Source of the DNA: Eurosta solidaginis
Taxonomy: Eukaryota; Arthropoda; Insecta; Diptera; Tephritidae
NCBI RefSeq assembly: GCF_040869045.1
Contig: NC_090322.1
Span: forward strand, 83,475,675 to 83,539,674
DNA length: 64,000 nucleotides
Direction of reading: 5' to 3'
Every line of letters starts with the position of its first letter. The first letter of the stretch is position 1. The translations under genes were made by a program, and so were the position numbers. This document shows positions 12,381-27,799 of the stretch, one piece after another. The notes under the pieces were generated by a model. The model was given only the letters and a program-made list of their open reading frames with translations, had not been told where the DNA came from and searched no databases.

Positions 12381-15300
12381 TATTTTAAGCATGCTAACCT
12401 TTAGCCCGGTAAGCAAATTAAAAAAAAAAACGCAATATGTAGGCTACACGAGAACGGAGACGTCGAGTAACCAAAACAAATGCGTTAAACAAATTTCTAC
12501 ACGTTATTTATCAATTTAACTCTAGAATTAAAGGATATACAACGAGAAACAACGTTTGACAACCTTTAAACAGTTTTAATAACTATCTCAAAAATTGTCG
12601 CTCTGATGCAAACAACTGATGAGTTATCTACTTAAATTTGTTGAACAAAACGACTTACGTATTTTAAGCATGCTAACCTTTAGCCCGGTAAGCAAATTAA
12701 AAAAAAAAACGCAATATGTAGGCTACACGAGAGCGGAGACGTCGAATAACCAAAACAAATGCGTTAAACAAATTCGTACACGTTATTTATATATTTAACT
12801 CTAGAATTAAAGGATATACAACGAGAAACAACGTTTGACAACCTTTAAACAGTTTTAATAACTATCTCAAAAATTGTCGCTCTGATGCAAACAACTGATG
12901 AGTTATCTACTTAAATTTGTTGAACAAAACGACTTACATATTTTAAGCATGCTAACCTTTAGCCCGGTAAGCAAATTAAAAAAAAAAAACGCAATATGTA
13001 GGCTACACGAGAACGGAGACGTCGAGTAACCAAAACAAATGCGTTAAACAAATTCCTACACGTTATTTATCAATTTAACTCTAGAATTAAAGGATATACA
13101 ACGAGAAACAACGTTTGACAACCTTTAAACAGTTTTAATACCATCTCAAGAATTGTCGCTCTGAAGCAAACAACTGATGAGTTATCTACTTAAATTTGTT
13201 GAAAAAAACGACTTACGTATTTTAAGCATGCTAACCTTTAGTCCGGTAAGCAAATTAAAAAAAAACGCAATATGTAGGCTACACGAGAACGGAGACGTCG
13301 AGTAACTAAAACAAATGCGTTAAACAAATTCCTACACGTTATTTATCAATTTAACTCTAGAATTAAAGGATATACAACGAGAAACAACGTTTGACAACCT
13401 TTAAACAGTTTTAATAACTATCTCAAAAATTGTCGCTCTGATGCAAACAACTGATGAGTTATCTACTTAAATTTGTTGAACAAAACGACTTGCGTATTTT
13501 AAGCATGCTAACCTTTAGACCGGTAAGCAAATTAAAAAAAAAAACGCAATATGTAGGCTACACGAGAACGGAGACGTCGAGTAACCAAAACAAATGCGTT
13601 AAACAAATTCGTACACGTTATTTATCAATTTAACTCTAGAATTAAAGGATATACAACGAGAAACAACGTTTGACAACCTTTAAACAGTTTTAATAACTAT
13701 CTCAAAAATTGTCGCTCTGATGCAAACAACTGATGAGTTATCTACTTAAATTTGTTAAACAAAACGACTTACGTATTTTAAGCATGCTAACCTTTAGCCC
13801 GGTAAGCAAATTAAAAAAAAACGCAATATGTAGGCTACACGAGAACGGAGACGTCGAGTAACCAAAACAAATGCGTTAAACAAATTCCTACACGTTATTT
13901 ATCAATTTAACTCTAGAATTAAAGGATATACAACGAGTAACAACGTTTGACAACCTTTAAATAGTTTTAATAACTATCTCAAAAATTGTCGCTCTGATGG
14001 AAGCAACTGCTGAGTTATCTACTCAAATTTGTTGAACAAAACGACTTACGTATTTTAAGCATGCTAACCTTTAGCCCGGTAAGCAAATTAAAAAAAAAAC
14101 GCAATATGTAGGCTACACGTGAGCGGAGACGTCGAGTAACCAACACAAATGCGTTAAACAAATTCGTACACGTTATTTATCAATTTAACTCTAGAATTAA
14201 AGGATATACAACGAGAAACAACGTTTGACAACCTTTAAACAGTTTTAATAACTATCTCAAAAATTGTCGCTCTGATGCAAACAACTGATGAGTTATCTAC
14301 TTAAATTTGTTGAACAAAACGACTTACGTATTTTAAGCATGCTAACCTTTAGCCCGGTAAGCAAATTAAAAAAAAAAACGCAATATGTAGGCTACACGAG
14401 AACGGCGACGTCGAGTAACCAAAACAAATGCGTTAAACAAATTCCTACACGTTATTTATCAATTTAACTCTAGAACTAAAGGATATACAACGAGAAAAAA
14501 CGTTTGACAACCTTTAAACAGTTTTAATAACTATATCAAAAATTGTCGCTCTGATGCAAACAACTGCTGAGTTATCTACTCAAATTTGTTGAACAAAACG
14601 ACGTACGTATTTTAAACATGCTAACCTTTAGCCCGGTAAGCAAATTAAAAAAAAAACGCAATATGTAGGCTACACGAGAACGGAGACGTCGAGTAAGCAA
14701 AACAAATGCGTTAAACAAATTCGTACACGTTATTTATCAATTTAACTCTAGAATTAAAGGATATACAACGAGAAACAACGTTTGACAACCTTTAAACAGT
14801 TTTAATAACTATCTCAAAAATTGTCGCTCTGATGCAAACAACTGATGAGTTATCTACTTAAATTTGTTGAACAAAACGACTTACGTATTTTAAGCATGCT
14901 AACCTTTAGCCCGGTAAGCAAATTAAAAAAAAACGCAATATGTAGGCTACACGAGAACGGAGACGTCGAGTAACCAAAACAAATGCGTTAAACAAATTCC
15001 TACACGTTATTTATCAATTTAACTCTAGAATTAAAGGATATACAACGAGTAACAACGTTTGACAACCTTTAAATAGTTTTAATAACTATCTCAAAAATTG
15101 TCGTTCTGATGGAAACAACTGCTGAGTTATCTACTCAAATTTGTTGAACAAGACGACTTACGTATTTTAAGTATGCTAACCTTTAGCCCGGTAAGCAAAT
15201 TAAAAAAAAAACGCAATATGTAGGCTACACGAGAACGGAGACGTCGAGTAACCAAAACAAATGCGTTAAACAAATTCCTACAAGTTATTTATCAATTTAA

Positions 15301-18239
15301 CTCTAGAATTAAAGGATATACAACGAGAAACAACGTTTGACAACCTTTAAACAGTTTTAATAACTATCTCAAAAATTGTCGCTCTGATGCAAACAACTGC
15401 TGAGTTATCTACTCAAATTTGTTGAACAAAACGACTTACGTATTTTAAGCATGCTAACCTTTAGCCCGGTAAGCAAATTAAAAAAAAAAACGCAATATGT
15501 AGGCTACACGAGAACGGAGACGTCGAGTAACCAAAACAAATGCGTTAAACAAATTCGTACACGTTATTTATCAATTTAACTCTAGAATTAAAGGATATAC
15601 AACGAGAAACAACTTTTGACAACCTTTAAACAGTTTTAATAACTATCTCAAAAATTGTCCCTCTGATGCAAACAACTGATGAGTTATCTACTCAAATTTG
15701 TTGAACAAAACGACTTACGTATTTTAAACATGCTAACCTTTAGCCCGGTAAGCAAATTAAAAAAAAAAAACGCAATATGTAGGCTACACGAGAACGGAGA
15801 CGTCGAGTAACCAAAACAAATGCGTTAAACAAATTCGTACACGTTATTTATCAATTTAACTCTAGAATTAAAGGATATACAACGAGAAACAACGTTTGAC
15901 AACCTTTAAACAGTTTTAATAACTATCTCAAAAATTGTCGCTCTGATGCAAACAACTGATGAGTTATCTACTTAAATTTATTGAACAAAACGACTTACGT
16001 ATTTTAAGCATGCTAACCTTTAGCCCGGTAAGCAAATTAAAAAAAAAAACGCAATATGTAGGCTACACGAGAACGGAGACGTCGAGTAACCAAAACAAAT
16101 GCGTTAAACAAATTCCTACACGTTATTTATCAATTTACCTCTAGAATTAAAGGATATACAACGAGAAACAACGTTTGACAACCTTTAAATAGTTTTAGTA
16201 ACTATCTCAAAAATTGTCGCTCTAATGGAAACAACTGCTGAGTTATCTACTCAAATTTGTTGAACAAGACGACTTACGTATTTTAAGCATGCTAACCTTT
16301 AGCCCGGTAAGCAAATTAAAAAAAAAAACGCAATATGTATGCTACACGAGAACGGAGACTTCGAGTAACCAAAACAAATGCGTTAAACAAATTCCTACAC
16401 GTTATTTATCAATTTAACTCTAGAATTAAAGGATATACAACGAGAAACAACGTTTGACAACCTTTAAACAGTTTTAATAACTATCTCAAAAATTGTCGCT
16501 CAGATGCAAACAACTGATGAGTTATCTACTTAAATTTGTTGAACAAAACGACTTACGTATTTTAAGCATGCTAACCTTTAGCCCGGTAAGCAAATTAAAA
16601 AAAAACGCAATATGTAGGCTACACGAGAGCGGAGACGTCGAGTAACCAAAACAAATGCGTTAAACAAATTCGTACACGTTATTTATCAATTTAACTCTAG
16701 AATTAAAGGATATACAACGAGAAACAACGTTTGACAACCTTTAAACAGTTTTAATAACTATCTCAAAAATTGTCGCTCTGATGCAAACAACTGATGAGTT
16801 ATCTACTTAAATTTGTTGAACAAAACGACTTACGTATTTTAAGCATGCTAACCCTTAGCCCGGTAAGCAAATTAAAAAAAAAACGCAATATGTAGGCTAC
16901 ACGAGAACGGAGACGTCGAGTAACCAAAACAAATGCGTTAAACAAATTCCTACACGTTATTTATCAATTTAACTCTAGAATTAAAGGATATACAACGAGA
17001 AACAACGTTTCACAACCTTTAAACAGTTTTAATAACTCAAAAATTGTCGCTCTGATGCAAACAACTGATGAGTTATCTCCTTAAATTTGTTGAACAAAAC
17101 GACTTACGTATTTTAAGCATGCTAACCTTTAGCCCGGTAAGCAAATTAAAAAAAAAACGCAATATGTAGGCTACACGAGAGCGGAGACGTCGAGTAACCA
17201 AAACAAATGCGTTAAACAAATTCGTACACGTTATTTATCAATTTAACTCTAGAATTAAAGGATATACAACGAGAAACAACGTTTGACAACCTTTAAACAG
17301 TTTTAATAACTATCTCAAAAATTGTCGCTCTGATGCAAACAACTGATGAGTTATCTACTTAAATTTGTTCAACAAAACGACTTACGTATTTTAAGCATGC
17401 TAACCTTTAGCCCGGTAAGCAAATTAAAAAAAAAAACGCAATATGTAGGCTACACGAAAACGGAGACGTCGAGTAACCAAAACAAATGCGTTAAACAAAT
17501 TCCTACACGTTATTTATCAATTTAACTCTAGAATTAAAGGATATACAACGAGAAACAACGTTTGACAACCTTTAAACAGTTTTAATAACTATCTCAAAAA
17601 TTGTCGCTCTGATGCAAACAACTGATGAGTTATCTACTTAAATGTGTTGAACAAAACGACTTACGTATTTTAAGCATGCTAACCTTTAGTCCGGTAAGCA
17701 AATTAAAAAAAAAAAGCAATATGTAGGCTACACGAGAACGGAGACGTCGAGTAACCAAAAAAAATGCGTTAAACAAATTCCTACACGTTATTTATCAATT
17801 TAACTCTAGAATTAAAGGATATACAACGAGAAACAACGTTTGACAACCTTTAAACAGTTTTAATAACTATCTCAAAAATTGTCGCTCTGATGCAAACAAC
17901 TGATGAGTTATCTACTTAAATTTGTTGAACAAAACGACTTACGTATTTTAAGCATGCTAACCTTTATTCCGGTAAGCAAATTAAAAAAAAACGCAATATG
18001 TAGGCTACACGAGAACGGAGACATCGAGTAACCAAAACAAATGCGTTAAACAAATTCCTACACGTTATTTATCAATTTAACTCTAGAATTAAAGGATATA
18101 CAACGAGAAACAACGTTTGACAACCTTTAAACAGTTTTAATAACTATCTCAAAAATTGTCGCTCTGATGCAAACAACTGATGAGTTATCTACTTAAATTT
18201 GTTGAACAAAACGACTTACGTATTTTAAGCATGCTAACC

Positions 18240-21200
18240 TTTAGCCCGGTAAGCAAATTAAAAAAAAAACGCAATATGTAGGCTACACGACAACGGAGAC
18301 GTCGAGTAACCAAAACAAATGCGTTAAACAAATTCGTACACGTTATTTATCAATTTAACTCTAGAATTAAAGGATATACAACGAGAAACAACGTTTGACA
18401 ACCTTTAAACAGTTTTAATAACTATCTCAAAAATTGTCGCTCTGATGCAAACAACTGATGAGTTATCTACTTAAATTTGTTGAACAAAACGACTTACGTA
18501 TTTTAAGCATGCTAACCTTTAGCCCGGTAAGCAAATTAAAAAAAAAACCCAATATGTAGGCTACACGAGAACGGAGACGTCGAGTAACCAAAACAAATGC
18601 GTTAAACAAATTCCTACACGTTATTTATCAATTTAACTCTAGAATTAAAGGATATACAACGAGAAACAACGTTTGACAAACTTTAAACAGTTTTAATAAC
18701 TATCTCAAAAATTGTCGCTCTGATGCAAACAACTGATGAGTTATCTACTTAAATTTGTTGAACAAAACGACTTACGCATCTTAAGCATGCTAACCTTTAG
18801 CCCGGTAAGCAAATTAAAAAAAAAACGCAATATGTAGGCTACACGAGAGCGGAGACGTCGAGTAACCAAAACAAATGCGTTAAACAAATTTGTACACGTT
18901 ATTTATCAATTTCACTCTAGAATTAAAGGATATACAACGAGAAACAACGTTTGACAACCTTTAAACAGTTTTAATAACTATCTCAAAAATTGTCGCTCTG
19001 ATGCAAACAACTGATGAGTTATCTACTTAAATTTGTTGAACAAAACGACTTACGTATTTTAAGCATGCTAACCTTTAGCCCGGTAAGCAAATTAAAAAAA
19101 AAACGCAATATGTAGGCTACACGAGAACGGAGACGTCGAGTAACCAAAACAAATGCGTTAAACAAATTCCTACACGTTATTTATCAATTTAACTCTAGAA
19201 TTAAAGGATATACAACGAGAAACAACGTTTGACAACCTTTAAACAGTTTTAATAACTATCTCAAAAATTGTCGCTCTGATGCAAACAACTGATGAGTTAT
19301 CTACTTAAATTTGTTGAACAAAACGACTTACGCATCTTAAGCATGCTAACCTTTAGCCCGGTAAGCAAATTAAAAAAAAAACGCAATATGTAGGCTACAC
19401 GAGAGCGGAGACGTCGAGTAACCAAAACAAATGCGTTAAACAAATTTGTACACGTTATTTATCAATTTAACTCTAGAATTAAAGGATATACAACGAGAAA
19501 CAACGTTTGACAACCTTTAAACAGTTTTAATAACTATCTCAAAAATTGTCGCTCTGATGCAAACAACTGATGAGTTATCTACTTAAATTTGTTGAACAAA
19601 ACGACTTACGTATTTTAAGCATGCTAACCTTTAGCCCGGTAAGCAAATTAAAAAAAAAACCCAATATGTAGGCTACACGAGAACGGAGACGTCGAGTAAC
19701 CAAAACAAATGCGTTAAACAAATTCCTACACGTTATTTATCAATTTAACTCTAGAATTAAAGGATATACAACGAGAAACAACGTTTGACAACCTTTAAAC
19801 AGTTTTAATAACTATCTCAAAAATTGTCGCTCTGATGCAAACAACTGATGAGTTATCTACTTAAATTTGTTGAACAAAACGACTTACGCATCTTAAGCAT
19901 GCTAACCTTTAGCCCGGTAAGCAAATTAAAAAAAAAACGCAATATGTAGGCTACACGAGAGCGGAGACGTCGAGTAACCAAAACAAATGCGTTAAACAAA
20001 TTTGTACACGTTATTTATCAATTTCACTCTAGAATTAAAGGATATACAACGAGAAACAACGTTTGACAACCTTTAAACAGTTTTAATAACTATCTCAAAA
20101 ATTGTCGCTCTGATGCAAACAACTGATGAGTTATCTACTTAAATTTGTTGAACAAAACGACTTACGTATTTTAAGCATGCTAACCTTTAGCCCGGTAAGA
20201 AAATTAAAAAAAAAACGCAATATGTAGGCTACACGAGAACGGAGACGTCGAGTAACCAAAACAAATGCGTTAAACAAATTCCTACACGTTATTTATCAAT
20301 TTAACTCTAGAATTAAAGGATATACAACGAGAAACAACGTTTGACAACCTTTAAACAGTTTTAATAACTATCTCAAAAATTGTTGCTCTGATGCAAACAA
20401 CTGATGAGTTATCTACTTAAATTTGTTGAACAAAACGACTTACGTATTTTAAGCATGCTAACCTTTAGCCCGGTAAGCAAATTAAAAAAAAAACGCAATA
20501 TGTAGGCTACACGACAACGGAGACGTCGAGTAACCAAAACAAATGCGTTAAACAAATTCGTACACGTTATTTATCAATTTAACTCTAGAATTAAAGGATA
20601 TACAACGAGAAACAACGTTTGACAACCTTTAAACAGTTTTAATAACTATCTCAAAAATTGTCGCTCTGATGCAAACAACTGATGAGTTATCTACTTAAAT
20701 TTGTTGAACAAAACGACTTACGTATTTTAAGCATGCTAACCTTTAGCCCGGTAAGCAAATTAAAAAAAAAACCCAATATGTAGGCTACACGAGAACGGAG
20801 ACGTCGAGTAACCAAAACAAATGCGTTAAACAAATTCCTACACGTTATTTATCAATTTAACTCTAGAATTAAAGGATATACAACGAGAAACAACGTTTGA
20901 CAACCTTTAAACAGTTTTAATAACTATCTCAAAAATTGTCGCTCTGATGCAAACAACTGATGAGTTATCTACTTAAATTTGTTGAACAAAACGACTTACG
21001 CATCTTAAGCATGCTAACCTTTAGCCCGGTAAGCAAATTAAAAAAAAAACGCAATATGTAGGCTACACGAGAGCGGAGACGTCGAGTAACCAAAACAAAT
21101 GCGTTAAACAAATTTGTACACGTTATTTATCAATTTCACTCTAGAATTAAAGGATATACAACGAGAAACAACGTTTGACAACCTTTAAACAGTTTTAATA

Positions 21201-21300
21201 ACTATCTCAAAAATTGTCGCTCTGATGCAAACAACTGATGAGTTATCTACTTAAATTTGTTGAACAAAACGACTTACGTATTTTAAGCATGCTAACCTTT
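18240..21300. repeat. Dimer/tetramer/octamer higher-order repeat
   Basis: The linked variant cgcatctt recurs at 18775, 19331, 19887 and 20999 (spacings 556, 556 and 1112 bp), followed each time by gagcgg and aatttgtacac. The different variant acccaatatg recurs near 18547, 19659 and 20771 (1112 bp apart). acgacaacgg recurs at about 18288 and 20511 (2223 bp). Two monomer types therefore alternate within a four-monomer unit, which is itself nested in an eight-monomer unit. Three copies of the cgcatctt type also share ttcactctag in place of ttaactctag. This is the clearest short-period higher-order repeat in the window. Confidence 0.85.
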
Positions 21301-21339
21301 AGCCCGGTAAGCAAATTAAAAAAAAAACGCAATATGTAG

Positions 21340-24300
21340 GCTACACGAGAACGGAGACATCGAGTAACCAAAACAAATGCGTTAAACAAATTCCTACACG
21401 TTATTTATCAATTTAACTCTAGAATTAAAGGATATACAACGAGAAACAACGTTTGACAACCTTTAAACAGTTTTAATAACTATCTCAAAAATTGTTGCTC
21501 TGATGCAAACAACTGATGAGTTATCTACTTAAATTTGTTGAACAAAACGACTTACGTATTTTAAGCATGCTAACCTTTAGCCCGGTAAGCAAATTAAAAA
21601 AAAAACGCAATATGTAGGCTACACGAGAGCGGAGACGTCGAGTAACCAAAACAAATGCGTTAAACAAATTCGTACACGTTATTTATCAATTTAACTCTAG
21701 AATTAAAGGATATACAACGAGAAACAACGTTTGACAACCTTTAAACAGTTTTAATAACTATCTCAAAAATTGTCGCTCTGATGCAAAGAACTGATGAGTT
21801 ATCTACTTAAATTTGTTGAACAAAACGACTTACGTATTTTAAGCATGCTAACCTTTAGCCCGGTAAGCAAATTAAAAAAAAAAACGCAATATGTAGGCTA
21901 CACGAGAACGGAGACGTCGAGTAACCAAAAAAAATGCGTTAAACAAATTCCTACACGTTATTTATCAATTTAACTCTAGAATTAAAGGATATACAACGAG
22001 AAACAACGTTTGACAACCTTTAAACAGTTTTAGTAACTATCTCAAAAATTGTCGCTCTGATGCAAACAACTGATGAGTTATCTACTTAAATTTGTTGAAC
22101 AAAACGACTTACGTATTTTAAGCATGCTAACCTTTAGTCCGGTAAGCAAATTAAAAAAAAAAACGCAATATGTAGGCTACACGAGAACGGAGACGTCGAG
22201 TAACCAAAACAAATGCGTTAAACAAATTCCTACACGTTATATATCAATTTAACTCTAGAATTAAAGGATATACAACGAGAAACAACGTTTGACAACCTTT
22301 AAACAGTTTTAATAACTATCTCAAAAATTGTCGCTCTGATGCAAACAACTGATGAGTTATCTACTTAAATTTGTTGAACAAAACGACTTACGTATTTTAA
22401 GCATGCTAACCTTTAGTCCGGTAAGCAAATTAAAAAAAAAACGCAATATGTAGGCTACACGAGAACGGAGACGTCGAGTAACCAAAACAAATGCGTTAAA
22501 CAAATTCCTACACGTTATTTATCAATTTAACTCTAGAATTAAAGGATATACAACGTTTGACAACCTTTAAACAGTTTTAATAACTATCTCAAAAATTGTC
22601 GCTCTGATGCAAACAACTGATGAGTTATCTACTTAAATTTGTTGAACAAAACGACTTACGTATTTTAAGCATGCTAACCTTTAGCCCGGTAAGCAAATTA
22701 AAAAAAACGCAATATGTAGGCTACACGAGAACGGAGACGTCGAGTAACCAAAACAAATGCGTTAAACAAATTCCTACACGTTATTTATAAATTTAACTCT
22801 AGAATTAAAGGATATAGAACGAGAAACAACGTTTGACAACCTTTAAACAGTTTTAATAACTATCTCAAAAATTGTCGCTCTGATGCAAACAACTGATGAG
22901 TTATCTACTTAAATTTGTTGAACAAAACGACTTACGTATTTTAAGCATGCTAACCTTTAGCCCGGTAAGCAAATTAAAAAAAAAACGCAATATGTAGGCT
23001 ACACGAGAACGGAGACGTCGAGTAACCAAAACAAATGCGTTAAACAAATTCCTACACGTTATGTATCAATTTAACTCTAGAATTAAAGGATATACAACGA
23101 GAAACAACGTTTGACAACCTTTAAACAGTTTTAATAACTATCTCAAAAATTGTCGCTCTGATGCAAACAACTGATGAGTTATCTACTTAAATTTGTTGAA
23201 CAAAACGACTTACGTATTTTAAGCATGCTAACCTTTAGCCCGGTAAACAAATTAAAAAAAAAAACGCAATATGTAGGCTACACGAGAACGGAGACGTCGA
23301 GTAACCAAAATAAATGCGTTAAACAAATTCCTACACGTTATTTATCAATTTAACTCTAGAATTAAAGGATATACAACGAGAAACAACGTTTGACAACCTT
23401 TAAACAGTTTTAATAACTATCTCAAAAATTGTCGCTCTGATGCAAACAACTGATGAGTTATCTACTTAAATTTGTTGAACAAAACGACTTACGTATTTTA
23501 AGCATGCTAACCTTTAGTCCGGTAAGCAAATTAAAAAAAAAACGCAATATGTAGGCTACACGAGAACGGAGCCGTCGAGTAACCAAAACAAATGCGTTAA
23601 ACAAATTCCTACACGTTATTTATCAATTTAACTCTAGAATTAAAGGATATACAACGAGAAACAACGTTTGACAACCTTTAAACAGTTTTAATAACTATCT
23701 CAAAAATTGTCGCTCTGATGCAAACAACTGATGAGTTATCTACTTAAATTTGTTGAACAAAACGACTTACGTATTTTAAGCATGCTAACCTTTAGCCCGG
23801 TAAGCAAATTAAAAAAAAACGCAATATGTAGGCTACACGAGAACGGAGACGTCGAATAACCAAAACAAATGCGTTAAAAAAATTCGTACACGTTATTTAT
23901 CAATTTAACTCTAGAATTAAAGGATATACAACGAGAAACAACGTTTGACAACCTTTAAACAGTTTTAATAACTATCTCAAAAATTGTCGCTCTGATGCAA
24001 ACAACTGATGAGTTATCTACTTAAATTTGTTGAACAAAACGACTTACGTATTTTAAGCATGCTAACCTTTAGTCCGGTAAGCAAAAAAAAAAAAAAACGC
24101 AATATGTAGGCTACACGAGAACGGAGACGTCGAGTAACCAAAACAAATGCGTTAAACAAATTCCTACACGTTATTTATCAATTTAACTCTAGAATTAAAG
24201 GATATACAACGAGAAACAACGTTTGACAACCTTTAAACAGTTTTAATAACTATCTCAAAAATTGTCGCTCTGATGCAAACAACTGATGAGTTATCTACTT

Positions 24301-27300
24301 AAATTTGTTGAACAAAACGACTTACGTATTTTAAGCATGCTAACCTTTAGCCCGGTAAGCAAATTAAAAAAAAAACGCAATATGTAGGCTACACGAGAAC
24401 GGAGACGTCGAGTAACCAAAACAAATGCGTTAAACAAATTCCTACACGTTATTTATCAATTTAACTCTAGAATTAAAGGATATACAACGAGAAACAACGT
24501 TTGACAACCTTTAAACAGTTTTAATAACTATCTCAAAAATTGTTGCTCTGATGCAAACAACTGATGAGTTATCTACTTAAATTTGTTGAACAAAACGACT
24601 TACGTATTTTAAGCATGCTAACCTTTAGCCCGGTAAGCAAATTAAAAAAAAACGCAATATGTAGGCTACACGAGAGCGGAGACGTCGAGTAACCAAAACA
24701 AATGCGTTAAACAAATTCGTACACGTTATTTATCAATTTAACTCTAGAATTAAAGGATATACAACGAGAAACAACGTTTGACAACCTTTAAACAGTTTTA
24801 ATAACTATCTCAAAAATTGTCGCTCTGATGCAAAGAACTGATGAGTTATCTACTTAAATTTGTTGAACAAAACGACTTACGTATTTTAAGCATGCTAACC
24901 TTTAGCCCGGTAAGCAAATTAAAAAAAAAAACGCAATATGTAGGCTACACGAGAACGGAGACGTCGAGTAACCAAAAAAAATGCGTTAAACAAATTCCTA
25001 CACGTTATTTATCAATTTAACTCTAGAATTAAAGGATATACAACGAGAAACAACGTTTGACAACCTTTAAACAGTTTTAGTAACTATCTCAAAAATTGTC
25101 GCTCTGATGCAAACAACTGATGAGTTATCTACTTAAATTTGTTGAACAAAACGACTTACGTATTTTAAGCATGCTAACCTTTAGTCCGGTAAGCAAATTA
25201 AAAAAAAAAACGCAATATGTAGGCTACACGAGAACGGAGACGTCGAGTAACCAAAACAAATGCGTTAAACAAATTCCTACACGTTATATATCAATTTAAC
25301 TCTAGAATTAAAGGATATACAACGAGAAACAACGTTTGACAACCTTTAAACAGTTTTAATAACTATCTCAAAAATTGTCGCTCTGATGCAAACAACTGAT
25401 GAGTTATCTACTTAAATTTGTTGAACAAAACGACTTACGTATTTTAAGCATGCTAACCTTTAGTCCGGTAAGCAAATTAAAAAAAAAACGCAATATGTAG
25501 GCTACACGAGAACGGAGACGTCGAGTAACCAAAACAAATGCGTTAAACAAATTCCTACACGTTATTTATCAATTTAACTCTAGAATTAAAGGATATACAA
25601 CGTTTGACAACCTTTAAACAGTTTTAATAACTATCTCAAAAATTGTCGCTCTGATGCAAACAACTGATGAGTTATCTACTTAAATTTGTTGAACAAAACG
25701 ACTTACGTATTTTAAGCATGCTAACCTTTAGCCCGGTAAGCAAATTAAAAAAAACGCAATATGTAGGCTACACGAGAACGGAGACGTCGAGTAACCAAAA
25801 CAAATGCGTTAAACAAATTCCTACACGTTATTTATAAATTTAACTCTAGAATTAAAGGATATAGAACGAGAAACAACGTTTGACAACCTTTAAACAGTTT
25901 TAATAACTATCTCAAAAATTGTCGCTCTGATGCAAACAACTGATGAGTTATCTACTTAAATTTGTTGAACAAAACGACTTACGTATTTTAAGCATGCTAA
26001 CCTTTAGCCCGGTAAGCAAATTAAAAAAAAAACGCAATATGTAGGCTACACGAGAACGGAGACGTCGAGTAACCAAAACAAATGCGTTAAACAAATTCCT
26101 ACACGTTATGTATCAATTTAACTCTAGAATTAAAGGATATACAACGAGAAACAACGTTTGACAACCTTTAAACAGTTTTAATAACTATCTCAAAAATTGT
26201 CGCTCTGATGCAAACAACTGATGAGTTATCTACTTAAATTTGTTGAACAAAACGACTTACGTATTTTAAGCATGCTAACCTTTAGCCCGGTAAACAAATT
26301 AAAAAAAAAAACGCAATATGTAGGCTACACGAGAACGGAGACGTCGAGTAACCAAAATAAATGCGTTAAACAAATTCCTACACGTTATTTATCAATTTAA
26401 CTCTAGAATTAAAGGATATACAACGAGAAACAACGTTTGACAACCTTTAAACAGTTTTAATAACTATCTCAAAAATTGTCGCTCTGATGCAAACAACTGA
26501 TGAGTTATCTACTTAAATTTGTTGAACAAAACGACTTACGTATTTTAAGCATGCTAACCTTTAGTCCGGTAAGCAAATTAAAAAAAAAACGCAATATGTA
26601 GGCTACACGAGAACGGAGCCGTCGAGTAACCAAAACAAATGCGTTAAACAAATTCCTACACGTTATTTATCAATTTAACTCTAGAATTAAAGGATATACA
26701 ACGAGAAACAACGTTTGACAACCTTTAAACAGTTTTAATAACTATCTCAAAAATTGTCGCTCTGATGCAAACAACTGATGAGTTATCTACTTAAATTTGT
26801 TGAACAAAACGACTTACGTATTTTAAGCATGCTAACCTTTAGCCCGGTAAGCAAATTAAAAAAAAACGCAATATGTAGGCTACACGAGAACGGAGACGTC
26901 GAATAACCAAAACAAATGCGTTAAAAAAATTCGTACACGTTATTTATCAATTTAACTCTAGAATTAAAGGATATACAACGAGAAACAACGTTTGACAACC
27001 TTTAAACAGTTTTAATAACTATCTCAAAAATTGTCGCTCTGATGCAAACAACTGATGAGTTATCTACTTAAATTTGTTGAACAAAACGACTTACGTATTT
27101 TAAGCATGCTAACCTTTAGTCCGGTAAGCAAAAAAAAAAAAAAACGCAATATGTAGGCTACACGAGAACGGAGACGTCGAGTAACCAAAACAAATGCGTT
27201 AAACAAATTCCTACACGTTATTTATCAATTTAACTCTAGAATTAAAGGATATACAACGAGAAACAACGTTTGACAACCTTTAAACAGTTTTAATAACTAT

Positions 27301-27433
27301 CTCAAAAATTGTCGCTCTGATGCAAACAACTGATGAGTTATCTACTTAAATTTGTTGAACAAAACGACTTACGTATTTTAAGCATGCTAACCTTTAGCCC
27401 GGTAAGCAAATTAAAAAAAAACGCAATATGTAG
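21340..27433. repeat. Tandem 3.05-kb (11-monomer) higher-order unit, two copies
   Basis: Unit 1 (about 21340-24386) and unit 2 (about 24387-27433) are adjacent and share every private variant I checked at an offset of 3047-3048 bp: tgttgctctg (21493/24541), gttttagtaac (about 22026/25073), the 10-bp-deleted ggatatacaacgtttg (22544/25591), ttataaattt (about 22785/25832), gatatagaac (22811/25858), gccgtcgag (23571/26618) and the long A-run lacking tt after gtaagc (24081/27128). One clear difference is acatcgag at 21358, which is acgtcgag in unit 2. The junction monomers cannot be placed to the base. Confidence 0.9.
22531..22560. repeat. 10-bp deletion allele in the phased ACAAC block
   Basis: Here ggatatacaacgtttgac replaces the usual sequence with three ACAAC motifs, losing exactly 10 bp (gagaaacaac) and so one of the three motifs. 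Identical alleles occur at about 25591 and 28360. The lost segment is bounded by the direct repeat ACAACG, as expected for replication slippage. Confidence 0.85.
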
Positions 27434-27799
27434 GCTACACGAGAGCGGAGACGTCGAGTAACCAAAACAAATGCGTTAAACAAATTCGTACACGTTATTT
27501 ATCAATTTAACTCGAGAATTAAAGGATATACAACGAGAAACAACGTTTGACAACCTTTAAACAGTTTTAATAACTATCTCAAAAATTGTCGCTCTGATGC
27601 AAACAACTGATGAGTTATCTACTTAAATTTATTGAACAAAACGACTTACGTATTTTAAGCATGCTAACCTTTAGCCCGGTAAGCAAATTAAAAAAAAAAA
27701 CGCAATATGTAGGCTACACGAGAACGGAGACGTCGAGTAACCAAAACAAATGCGTTAAACAAATTCCTACACGTTATTTATCAATTTACCTCTAGAATT

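Noticed and set aside
15959..16144. 61-codon frames at 15959 and 27610
   Set aside because: These are the same incidental satellite frame, extended by the ttacctctag variant. The identity of the two peptides reflects copied DNA, not a gene.
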